From the NCBI RefSeq assembly GCF_001553455.1, contig NZ_BBOX01000244.1, positions 1-40,619 of the forward strand: a stretch of DNA of 40,619 nt. Reading direction: 5' to 3'. This document shows positions 31,526 through 39,002 of the stretch, in pieces; position 1 is the first letter of the stretch; each line of letters opens with the position of its first letter. This stretch comes from Streptomyces hygroscopicus subsp. hygroscopicus (GTDB taxonomy: Bacteria > Actinomycetota > Actinomycetes > Streptomycetales > Streptomycetaceae). A model generated the notes under the pieces. The model saw nothing but the letters and a program-made list of their open reading frames with translations, did not search any database and was not told the origin of the DNA. The translations under genes and the position numbers were made by a program.

Positions 31526-33295
31526 TCAGGTGACCTGGTAGTTCCGCATCATCTCGTTGTCCTCGTGTTCGAGGATGTGGCAGTGCCAGACGTAGAGCCC
31601 GCGCTTGTCGAACAGGGCCTTGATCCGGGTGACCTGACCGGGCGGCATCTGCACCGTGTCCTTCGGGCCCTGCTCGCCGGGGCCGGGGGGCTGGGCCTCG
31701 CCGACCTGGATGTTCGTCAGCGCGCCGGTCCGCGGGTCCTGGTCCGCGGTGAAGGGCGCCCGGTCCAGCACCTGGAACCGCACCAGATGCAGGTGGATCG
31801 GGTGGGTGTCGGGGGTGGTGTTGAAGACCTCCCAGATCTCCGCCGTGTTCAGCGCGGGGTCCTCCGTGATCGGGTCCGACCACGCCAGCCCGCCCTTCTC
31901 CACGGTGCCCAGCAGCGGGCGGGGCCGTCCGAAGCTGTCGGTTCCTTCGAACAGCAGCAGCTGACGGGTGCGCGCCGGCGGTTTGTCGACCGTGAACGGC
32001 GCCTTGCGCAGCGTGCCCGGCAGTCGCGGCTCGGGCACCTTCTGGTCCAGCGGCCGGCTGACGCGCAGCTGAAGGACCTGGTCGGCGGGCGGGGCGACCG
32101 GGGTTCCATCGGGGAACGGGGTCGGGGCGTCGTTGGTGACCGTGAACTGTGATCCCCGCAGGCCACGGAAGTCGACGACCAGTTCCACCCGCTCCCCCGG
32201 AGAGATCACCAGTGGTGCGTCCAGGGGGAGCGGCCGGTACAGGAAACCGTCCTCGGTGGCGATCTGGGTGACGGGGAAGGGCCATGACCCGTCGACCGAG
32301 AGCCGGTAGAAGCGTGAGTTCGAGCCGTTGAGCAGGCGCAGCCGGTACTGGCGGGGCTCCACGTCCAGATGGGGCCACGCCTTTCCGTTGACGAGGATGA
32401 CCTGGCCGAAGAACTCGGGCTGGACGGACGGTCCGCCGGGCCAGTCGGGGGAATCGGCGGGGATGTCCGGGTAGGCCAGCCGCCCGTCCGGGTAGAACAT
32501 CCGGTCCTGGATGGCGAGCTCGATCTCGTAGGGCCCGCTGGGCAGCTTGTGGTCCTCGATGAGCGAGAGCTCATGACGATCGCGCAGGAAGTAGAAGCCG
32601 GCCAGACCCGCGTACACATTGAGCCGGGTGATGCCCAGTGCGTGGTCGTGGTACCACAAAGTGGCGGCTTCCTGGGTGTTCCCGTAGGAGAACCGCGTGC
32701 CCGCGAAGCGCGGGCCGTGGGTGCCGGTGACGGTGTACCAGGCGTCGGGATGGCCGTCGCTTTGGGGGTCGGTGTGTCCGCCGTGCAGGTGCACCACGGA
32801 CGGCACGCCGTTCCGCGCGATGGTGTAGTCGGTGTGCTGAAAGGCCCAGTGGATCGTGGTGTCCACCGGCAGCAGGTGGCGGAAGGGCAGTTCGTTGACC
32901 CAGTGCACATGGACCGGACGGTCCTTGAAGGCCACGAAGGTCGGGCCGGGGTAGCTCACGGACGTCCCGGAGCCGCGCCGGCTCCCGTTCTGCCCGAAGC
33001 CCCAGACGGGGGTGGTGAGTCCCAGCCCGCCGCCGAGCACATCCTGGACGACCGGGCTCGCCCGCAGGGTCCGGGTGCCGCCCGCCGTCACGTCGATGCG
33101 CGACGGCCGCGGCAGCGCGTTCACGAAACGCGGGATGGCCTGGGGATCGGCGATCGGGTTCAGATACAGCGGGTCCGTGACCGGCGGGAGCGTCTGCCGC
33201 GGGGCGGCCTGGGCCGCCGTGACCACGTCGAGGCCCGGAAGGAGCATGCTGCTGCCCACGACCGAACCGGCTTGGATGAAGCGTCTTCTGTCCAC
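31526..33295 (-). CDS. Multicopper oxidase (laccase/bilirubin oxidase/CotA-phenoxazinone synthase type)
   Basis: 589 residues from GTG 33295, with AAAGGGG at short spacing; an in-frame ATG at 33328 is less likely. The N-terminus DRRRFIQAGSVVG with a hydrophobic stretch resembles a Tat signal, so export of the folded copper protein is likely. All four copper motifs are present: HLHGGH (His169, His171), WYHDH (His216, His218), HPIHLH and WHCHILEHEDNEMM (His571, Cys572, His573, His577, likely axial Met582). Three cupredoxin domains fit the CotA/PhsA group. It could oxidise phenolics, bilirubin-like compounds or aminophenols; no biosynthetic genes adjoin it. The truncated MMPL gene lies upstream. 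Confidence 0.93.
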   Translation of the reverse strand: MDRRRFIQAGSVVGSSMLLPGLDVVTAAQAAPRQTLPPVTDPLYLNPIADPQAIPRFVNALPRPSRIDVTAGGTRTLRASPVVQDVLGGGLGLTTPVWGFGQNGSRRGSGTSVSYPGPTFVAFKDRPVHVHWVNELPFRHLLPVDTTIHWAFQHTDYTIARNGVPSVVHLHGGHTDPQSDGHPDAWYTVTGTHGPRFAGTRFSYGNTQEAATLWYHDHALGITRLNVYAGLAGFYFLRDRHELSLIEDHKLPSGPYEIELAIQDRMFYPDGRLAYPDIPADSPDWPGGPSVQPEFFGQVILVNGKAWPHLDVEPRQYRLRLLNGSNSRFYRLSVDGSWPFPVTQIATEDGFLYRPLPLDAPLVISPGERVELVVDFRGLRGSQFTVTNDAPTPFPDGTPVAPPADQVLQLRVSRPLDQKVPEPRLPGTLRKAPFTVDKPPARTRQLLLFEGTDSFGRPRPLLGTVEKGGLAWSDPITEDPALNTAEIWEVFNTTPDTHPIHLHLVRFQVLDRAPFTADQDPRTGALTNIQVGEAQPPGPGEQGPKDTVQMPPGQVTRIKALFDKRGLYVWHCHILEHEDNEMMRNYQVT

Positions 33296-33335
33296 TGTTC
33301 CCCTTTCGCCGCGACTCCGAGCCATCGGATACATA

Positions 33336-34220
33336 TCATGAGAAATGGGATGAAGGGGGCAAGAGACGCCGCAGCCGACTCGGTTCTGGCCGGCGGCGGG
33401 CAGCCACGGTCTTCCGCACACGACCGGTTGTGCCTCCGGTGGCCGGGGCCGCTGAAGTCCAGGTCGAGCCCGCCCCGGCGCGCGTCGGGGCGTGGTGCGT
33501 AGGCACCAGGCGCGCGGAGACCAGGCCGAAGGCGATGGCCACGCCCACGAAGGCGGTCAGCAGCGACAGTCCGGCCGCGACCACCGACCCGAGGGCGAGG
33601 ACCAGCACCACGGCCGCCACCACCACACCGATGATCTCCGTCGTACCGCCCGGTTCCTCTTCGGCGTCCAGGGCCGAGCCGCCGATCTCCACGGTCAGCC
33701 CGGCCTCCCGGGCCTGGCTCGCGGCGTCCTCGAGGACGCTCTTCGTCGGCTCGGTCAGGTCGACGGCGTCCGCGGTGCAGGTAATCGTGGAGTAGGCGAT
33801 GGTGCCGTCCTCGCTGACGTCGCCGGTCTCATAGGGGTCGGTGGTCGACGCGACCTGATCGCCCCCGTCCAGCGAGCCGAGCGCGTCCTCGACGGCCGCC
33901 CTGTTCTCCCTGGCCGTCACCCGCTGCCCGTCCGGGGCGCGGAACACCAACCGGGCCTCGGCGCCCGGGGAGTTGCTCTGCGGGAAGCGCTCGTCCAGCA
34001 GGTCGAACGCCTTCTGGGACTCGGTGCCGGGCATGGAGAGGTCCTCTTCCTTCCCCTCCGGCGCCATGGCGGCGGCGACCACGGCCACCATCAGGACACC
34101 CAGCCACACACCGCTCACGAGCCGGCGCCGCCGGAAGGCCCACCGCCCGATCCGGTAAAGAAAGGTCGAAGGATCTGTTCCTGCGGGCTCTCGAAGAACA
34201 CCCCGGCGAGCCCTGCCCAA
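33336..34220 (-). pseudogene. Truncated MMPL family transporter
   Basis: About the first 235 residues of an RND/MMPL exporter: STFLYRIGRWAFRRRRLVSGVWLGVLMV (first membrane helix), the periplasmic loop with MPGTESQKAFDLLDERFPQ, and the next helices (IIGVVVAAVVLVLALGSVVAAGLSLLTAFVG). Homology stops near 33515 (GLVSAR) and is replaced by a basic low-complexity tail ending at 33336; full proteins have 700 residues or more. The usual start just before STFLYR is CCT here, leaving only a TTG at 34220. The gene has lost two thirds of its length and probably its start. Confidence 0.8.
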
Positions 34221-34398
34221 CGGTGTCTGGAGTGATCAACAGGTGGCGATCTGCCGGAGACTTCCGGCTGCGCGACTGGCGGGCGTCGGTACCATGCGCC
34301 GGGCTACATGGCTCCACCCAGGAGCGACCCACGGCCGACGCACGTCACCGTACGGGTCAACGGCCGCGGTAACGACCGAGGAGGAGCCCATCGCCCCA

Positions 34399-34474
34399 GC
34401 GGCTAGCGGCTAGCGGCTAGCGGCTAGCGGCTAGCGGCTAGCGGCTAGCGGCTAGCGGCTAGCGGCTAGCGGCT
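34399..34474. repeat. Heptanucleotide microsatellite (GCGGCTA)10-11
   Basis: Ten perfect GCGGCTA copies plus GCGGCT. On the minus strand the unit is TAGCCGC, and its TAG (34466-34468) is the stop codon of the adjacent hypothetical gene. Every junction contains CTAG, a tetranucleotide generally scarce in such genomes. The 34221-34398 stretch beside it shows no gene. Confidence 0.98.
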
Positions 34475-35233
34475 GCGCAGCGGAGGGCAAGCTGCCTCCG
34501 ACACGTCCTGGGACGACACCACGACCGGTCGGCCCGGGATCAGGGTTACCTCGAACCGAAAACACGCCGCGACATGAGGGGAGTCGCCCAGCGGACTGTT
34601 GGTGAACCTTTGGGTGATACCGACACGCCGCCGATGCCGGTCAACCAGGGCCCGGGGGCCGACGGCGTGCGCTATCTCCCCGGACGTCAACTCGCCTCCA
34701 CCGGCCTCGCCGGCCAGCTGCTCCCCCGCCTTGAAAGCCTTCCGGTAGACGGTATCCAGTTCCCGCTCTCTGAGGTCTGGCCCCTGGCGGGGGCAAGCCT
34801 TCAGCGGGCGCGTCGTTGTCGATGCGCTCAGGGCGCGCATGCGAGTGACGGTGTAGGAGTAGCAGCGGGTGACCTGCCCACGTCCTCCCGCGATCGGGTT
34901 GCCGTCGTCATAGGAGGAGGTGAAGGTGGCCATTACCTCGGCTACGGTGTCGTGGACCGTGTAGGAATCCAGGTTCGCCGTCCGCGCGATCTGCCACAGC
35001 ATGAAGTGAACGCGTGCGGAGGAGGGGAACGGTGTGCTTCCGCTCTGACGGAGAGCGCGGCCGAACGCATGAGCCAGATCGTTGGACGCCTGCACGGCCA
35101 CCTGCTTGTTGTGGTTGGCCTTCCTTTCCTGTCCGACGTACAGGCTGACGATGCCGATGAGTGCGAGGGTGCAGACCGCACCGAGCGCCTTGGCCCACGG
35201 TGCGGTGCGCCCCGTCCTGGGATCACGCTTCAA
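34466..35233 (-). CDS. Membrane-anchored hypothetical protein
   Basis: 255 residues from a TTG at 35233, the only start after an in-frame TGA, with AGAAGG eight bases upstream. A short basic N-terminus is followed by one membrane helix (about 16-34, ALGAVCTLALIGIVSLYVG) and an external domain. Cys pairs occur at VTRCYSYTV / LKACPRQG and VAACFRFEV / EAACPPLR, which could form disulfides. The family was not recognised. Codon use is slightly less GC-biased than its neighbours, which may indicate a recently acquired gene. The stop is formed by the heptamer array. Confidence 0.7.
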   Translation of the reverse strand: MKRDPRTGRTAPWAKALGAVCTLALIGIVSLYVGQERKANHNKQVAVQASNDLAHAFGRALRQSGSTPFPSSARVHFMLWQIARTANLDSYTVHDTVAEVMATFTSSYDDGNPIAGGRGQVTRCYSYTVTRMRALSASTTTRPLKACPRQGPDLRERELDTVYRKAFKAGEQLAGEAGGGELTSGEIAHAVGPRALVDRHRRRVGITQRFTNSPLGDSPHVAACFRFEVTLIPGRPVVVSSQDVSEAACPPLRSR

Positions 35234-35468
35234 CGGCGTTGCCTTCTGCTGTCCGGGGTCTCACTCGCCCCGCGCAGACTTCGGATCGCCTGCTGCATAG
35301 CATCAGCGTACGCGTGAGTTCCGGTCTTGTCGGGGTGATAGCTCTCCCGTCTGATGCACCCGCTGTCCGTCGAGAGGCACTTTCGGACGGTCCCCTGGTG
35401 CGCGGTGGTCGACGAGGCGCAGGAGCTTGGGGCTGGCATGTCGGGGGCAGCCAGTAGCCTCAGGCGCC

Positions 35469-35943
35469 ATGGGCATTCAGATCGATGTAGTGGTGGATTA
35501 CCCGGTCAACGATGAGGTGGAGAGGGTGCTCGGGTTGGCCGAGGCGGTCGGCGAGCCTGTCACTGTCACGTTCATATGGGAGGGGCATAAAGAGGTGGAA
35601 CGCGCGGTGCTCGTGCCCGCGGCCACGCTGGCGCTCTGGGAGCATTGGGCCCCCAGCGCCTACCCGACGAGTGGCGCTGGGGAAGAGAACCGTGCTGTGG
35701 CGGAGGAGCCGGACCTGGCTCACCCAGCGGAATTCGGCCCGTTCACCCTCTTTCGTCGTCGCGTAGGGGGGGCGCACGGCGGTTGCCCGCGAAGGCGTGG
35801 TGGTCGCCGAGCTCCTGAACCCCGACGAGGCCCGCTGGCTCCAGGAGAAGGCCCGCAACGTCCGCCAAGGCTTCATGGACCCCAAGCAGAAGGCGGCGTT
35901 CGAGGAGTTCCTTGCCCGGCAGGCATCCCGCGGTGATCAGTAA
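35469..35943 (+). pseudogene. Hypothetical protein gene with a frameshift at a G7 run
   Basis: From ATG 35469 the frame reads MGIQIDVVVDYPVNDEVERV ... AEFGPFTLFRRRVGG, then turns to Arg/Pro/Gly nonsense. In the +1 frame, coding sequence continues at once as TAVAREGVVVAELLNPDEAR, WLQEKARNVRQGFMDPKQKA and AFEEFLARQASRGDQ, ending at TAA 35941-35943. The switch falls on seven Gs (35766-35772); six Gs would give one 157-residue protein. The start lacks a clear Shine-Dalgarno, and TAGCCT eight bases before the ATG suggests a possibly leaderless mRNA. Function unknown. Read as is, the first frame stops at 35936. Confidence 0.75.
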
Positions 35944-36015
35944 CGCGCCGACTCGGGCTCCGGCTCAACTGTCGTGGTGCTTCCTCTCGTCCGGGCCGGT
36001 CCAGGGGGCCGCGTC

Positions 36016-36843
36016 GTGACAATTTTGATCGTGGGTGGTTCCGGATTCTTGGGTGCCGAACTGGTCCGGCAAGCGGCAGTGGCCGGGCACACGACGGCCG
36101 CGACCTACGCGACCAGGCCCGGGCGCACTCGAGAAGTCGCGTGGCACGCCCTCGACCTGCGGGATCCTGGAAGTGTGGAAACGGTCGTGGCCGAGGTCAA
36201 CCCTCGTGTCATCGTCAACGTCTCGAGCGGCGGAGCGGACTGGGCGGTCACGGCCGAGGGGCCTGTCCGTCTGGCGATGGCGGCGGCGAAGTCCGGCAGC
36301 CGTCTGATCCATGTCTCCAGTGACGCCGTGTTCTCCGGCGCCCGTGTCCACTACGACGAGTCCTGCCTGCCTGATCCCGTTACCCCGTACGGGGCGGCGA
36401 AGGCCGCAGCGGAGACAGGGGTCCTTCTCGTGCACCCGAACGCCGTGGTCGCCCGTACCTCGCTGATCATCGGCCACGGAAAGTCCGTACACGAACGCGC
36501 GGTGCACGAACTCGCCGCCGGGACCCGCACCGGCGTCCTGTTCACAGACGACATCCGCTGCCCGGTGCATGTGGCCGATCTGGCCGCAGCACTCATGGAA
36601 CTCGCGTCGGGAGATGCGAGCGGCATCCACCACCTCGGTGGAAACGAGGCCCTGAGCCGTCACGAGCTCGGCATCCTCATCGCCAGGCGCGACAGGCTCG
36701 ACGTCTCCCGGCTGCCCACGGGTCTACGGGCAGACAGCGCGCTCCCCGGGGCCCTCGACGTACGCCTCGACAGCCGCGCGACCCAGCGCACACTGCGTAC
36801 CAGGCTGCGCGGCGGTCACGAGTTCCTTACCCCGGCGGCTTGA
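36016..36843 (+). CDS. NAD(P)-dependent sugar-nucleotide reductase, RmlD-like SDR
   Basis: 275 residues from GTG 36016 with AGGGGG seven bases upstream; the frame extends upstream without a good start. Extended SDR features are the Rossmann motif TILIVGGSGFLGAELVRQAA, VSSDAVFSGA (catalytic Ser/Thr region) and the YGAAK motif within DPVTPYGAAKAAAE; DDIRCPVHVADLAAALMELA and GIHHLGGNEALSRHELG match RmlD-type substrate binding. dTDP-4-dehydrorhamnose reductase-like chemistry is likely, but no other dTDP-sugar gene is in the window, so the substrate is open. Confidence 0.85.
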   Translation: MTILIVGGSGFLGAELVRQAAVAGHTTAATYATRPGRTREVAWHALDLRDPGSVETVVAEVNPRVIVNVSSGGADWAVTAEGPVRLAMAAAKSGSRLIHVSSDAVFSGARVHYDESCLPDPVTPYGAAKAAAETGVLLVHPNAVVARTSLIIGHGKSVHERAVHELAAGTRTGVLFTDDIRCPVHVADLAAALMELASGDASGIHHLGGNEALSRHELGILIARRDRLDVSRLPTGLRADSALPGALDVRLDSRATQRTLRTRLRGGHEFLTPAA

Positions 36844-37163
36844 ACGCCCACCGCCCGGCGGCTCGCAGAGCCAGGCATCCGGCCCTGATCACCGCTCTTG
36901 GAGCGGACGGGGATATTGAGCCGCCCCGCTGTGGTCCTGGACGAGCGACAAGAAGTGGCGGGCCGGATAGGCAACGCAAAGTGCTGGCCGGGATGAGACT
37001 CGACCAGCATTCTCATAAAGCCCGTAGATCCTGTCGCGCACACCATGTCATCGATGGATGCTGGGCGACGTTCTTGCCGGTCAGGTCTCCCCGGACGTCA
37101 AGGAGCACTCCGCTCTGGGCATACGCCCGCCGCCGCCATGTGTGTTGGAAGACGTGCCGGCGG
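36844..37163. other. Gene-free region with a hairpin, possible IS debris
   Basis: 320 bases, somewhat lower in GC than the genes. TGCTGGCCG (36982-36990) and CGACCAGCA (37001-37009) form a 9-bp stem with one mismatch around GGATGAGACT. The surrounding text (CATTCTCATAAAGCCCGTAGATCCTG) is AT-richer and unlike the neighbours, which would fit the end of an old insertion sequence. No transposase motif could be read on either strand. Confidence 0.35.
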
Positions 37164-37838
37164 CTACTCGTCGTCGTCTTCGCGCTTGAGGGCTTCCAAC
37201 GCCCGCCGCGTGACCTCGTCCACAGAGCCCAGGGAGGAGATCGTGACCGCGAGGCCCTGCGTCTTGTAGTACTCGATGATCGGCTCGGTCTGCGTGGAGT
37301 AGACCTCGAGCCGCTTGCGGACGGTCTCCTCGGAGTCGTCGTCGCGCTGGTAGAGCTGATCGCCGCAGACGTCGCACACGCCCTGCTTCTTCGGCGGGCT
37401 GTACGACACGTGGAACACGTGTGCCGACCGGCTGCGGCAGATGCGCCGGCCGGCGATGCGCTTGATGATCTCCCCCTCGGGGATTTCGAGGTCAAGCACC
37501 GCATCCAGCTTGATGGCCTCGGTCTTCAGTAGCTCGTCGAGCGCCTCTGCCTGCGAGACGTTGCGCGGGAAACCGTCGAGCAGGAAGCCGTTCTCGGCAT
37601 CCGGCTGTCGCATGCGGTCCTTCGCCATCTCGATGGTGAGCTCGTCGGGGACGAGATGGCCGGCGTCCATGAAGACCTTCGCGCGTTTCCCGAGCTCGGT
37701 CTGCCGGCTGATGTTGGCCCGGAACAGATCGCCCGTAGAGATGTGCGGGACCGACAGCTTCCCGGCCAGGCGTGTGGCCTGAGTGCCCTTGCCGGCACCC
37801 GGCGGCCCGACGAGCACGATGCGCATCAGCGGAGGCAT
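37164..37838 (-). CDS. adk: Adenylate kinase
   Basis: 224 residues converting ATP + AMP to 2 ADP. P-loop GPPGAGKGTQ (11-20), ISTGDLFRANI, NGFLLDGFPRNVSQAEALDELL (AMP and DGFPR motif) and a full-length LID with RICRSRSAHVFHVSYSPPKKQGVC / DVCGDQLYQRDDD. The LID keeps Cys at three of four zinc-type positions. ATG 37838, with AAGGGGG nine bases upstream, overlaps the stop of a small upstream ORF (TGATG); a second ATG four codons in (37826) comes from a 12-bp duplication. The usual actinobacterial adk sits between secY and map in the ribosomal protein cluster; here neither neighbour is present, so this is probably a second copy or a relocated gene. Confidence 0.93.
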   Translation of the reverse strand: MPPLMRIVLVGPPGAGKGTQATRLAGKLSVPHISTGDLFRANISRQTELGKRAKVFMDAGHLVPDELTIEMAKDRMRQPDAENGFLLDGFPRNVSQAEALDELLKTEAIKLDAVLDLEIPEGEIIKRIAGRRICRSRSAHVFHVSYSPPKKQGVCDVCGDQLYQRDDDSEETVRKRLEVYSTQTEPIIEYYKTQGLAVTISSLGSVDEVTRRALEALKREDDDE

Positions 37839-37847
37839 CAGCGGAGG
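37824..37847. repeat. Perfect 12-bp tandem duplication over the adk start
   Basis: CATCAGCGGAGG occurs twice back to back (37824-37835, 37836-37847). On the coding strand each copy ends in ATG, giving adk two in-frame start codons 12 bp apart. Confidence 0.95.
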
Positions 37848-38053
37848 CCCCCTTCGTCATCGCGCTGCTGGAGTTCATCGGCATCGCGCTGCTGGAGTTC
37901 ATCGGCGACGGAGGCGCTCGCGGACGGCTTGGAGACGACCTCGCCGATCCTGCCACCCACGGCCAGATGCCGACGACTGGCCGACGGTGCGGCTGGTCGG
38001 GGGATGGCCGGAGCCCCGGACCACTTTCGTTCGATTCCGCTCAGAGCCTTCAT
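37838..38053 (-). CDS. Possible small ORF upstream of and overlapping adk
   Basis: 71 codons from ATG 38053 (GGA eight bases upstream) to a TGA that overlaps the adk ATG as TGATG, the classic coupling layout. The product starts MKALSGIERKWSG, is Ala/Ser/Arg-rich, and ends with a duplicated DELQQRDA segment that comes from a 24-bp tandem duplication. Codon bias is only moderately GC3-rich and no family was recognised, so this may be leader sequence rather than a gene. Confidence 0.3.
   Translation of the reverse strand: MKALSGIERKWSGAPAIPRPAAPSASRRHLAVGGRIGEVVSKPSASASVADELQQRDADELQQRDDEGGLR
37858..37905. repeat. Perfect 24-bp tandem duplication upstream of adk
   Basis: Two identical copies (37858-37881, 37882-37905) starting CATCGCGCTGCTGG and ending TTCATCGG, only 10 bp from the 12-bp duplication. 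24 is a multiple of 3, so the small upstream ORF stays in frame with either copy number. Confidence 0.95.
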
Positions 38054-38130
38054 CACATGTCCAATCGTCTGGGTGGAGTGTCTGCTCGGCTCGCCGTGGA
38101 AAGGGCGGACAGGTTGGTCGCGACCGTCCA

Positions 38131-38174
38131 GCGGCACGGCGCGGCTTGTCAGGACGGGTGCCGCGCCGTGCCGC
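38131..38174. repeat. 14-bp perfect inverted repeat
   Basis: GCGGCACGGCGCGG (38131-38144) and CCGCGCCGTGCCGC (38161-38174) around a 16-base loop (CTTGTCAGGACGGGTG less its ends). It could be a strong terminator for the minus-strand genes upstream of adk or the remains of a mobile element end. Confidence 0.65.
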
Positions 38175-38488
38175 CGGACGGAGTGGGTGGGGCACTGTCG
38201 CCCCATGGAGGGTGGCGCGGGTCGGCTGCGCCGGGACCGTCCGGCGGTACGTCTGTTCGGCAGGACAGGGGCGTGCCGCCGGACGGGGTATGAGAGGCGA
38301 ATCCCCGGCGAGGGGACGGTGCGGCGGACCGGTTGCGCATGGTGGCTGCCGCGGTCAACTCCTGGTGCGACCCAGCACGGTGTGGTCGAGGGGCGACGTC
38401 GATGGTGTGGGACGCGGCCGGCGCGGACGGTGGGTGCGGTGTGCTCTTCTGTACCGGCCCTCACACGCAGAGGCCGCCGGGTTCTCGC
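38175..38488. other. Gene-free spacer downstream of the PDH-E1-like remnant
   Basis: 314 bases with no ORF of coding character. It includes a small dyad GGGGCACTGTCGCCCC (38194-38209) and a repeated GTGCCGCCGGACGG (38168-38181 and 38273-38286). It is probably decayed sequence like its neighbour. Confidence 0.4.
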
Positions 38489-38991
38489 TCAATCGATGAG
38501 GTCAAGGGCGGTGGTGACGATGCTGTCCGTGTCGATGCGGTGGTAGCGGTAGACGTCCTCGATCGCCCCGGACTGGCCGAACCGGGTCACGCCGAGGGTG
38601 CTGACGGGGACGTTCTGGATCGTGCTCAGGAAAGCCAAGGTGTGGGGATGCCCGTCCAGCCGGTGACCAGCGGGTGGCCCGGTCGAGGGGGAAGACTGGT
38701 CGAGGATTCAGGCGGGGTCCTGCGACAGGCCGCGACGGGCCTGGAGTGTGCGGAAGAGCAGGTCCGGGCTGGTCACGCACACCACGTCGGCGCCGTGCCC
38801 GAGGGTGGCGAGCCGGTCGGCGGCGGCCAGGGCCTCCGGGACCAAAGCGCCCATCGCGGCGAGTGTCACCATGGGCTTCTCGTGCTGCCGCAGCCGGTAG
38901 GCCCCGGCGGTCACATGTCGGCGACGGCGTTCGCGAGCGGCCGGGTCGCTGGGCACCGCGGCTGTCGACTGGTCGATGGGTCGGCCGGTCC
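38489..38991 (-). pseudogene. C-terminal remnant of a transketolase-like / pyruvate dehydrogenase E1-type protein
   Basis: One frame gives RPIDQSTAAVPSDPAARERR, GAYRLRQHEKPMVTLAAMGA, VPEALAAADRLATLGHGADV and VCVTSPDLLFRTLQARRGLSQDPA, then a TGA (38708-38710) where homologues appear to continue with Trp. The same frame resumes as ILDQSSPST... and later LDGHPHTLAFLSTIQN, GVTRFGQSGAIEDVYRYHRI, DTDSIVTTALDLID. This is the C-terminal third of an E1/transketolase. The thiamine-binding part is absent: the remnant begins next to the acyl-CoA synthetase stop. There is also scrambling after ILDQ that suggests compensating indels. Confidence 0.75.
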
Positions 38992-39002
38992 GTTCACGGC
39001 GT

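Noticed and set aside
36844..37163. A complete insertion sequence upstream of adk
   Set aside because: There is no transposase frame, no DDE or HUH motif, and only an imperfect hairpin; recorded as possible debris only.
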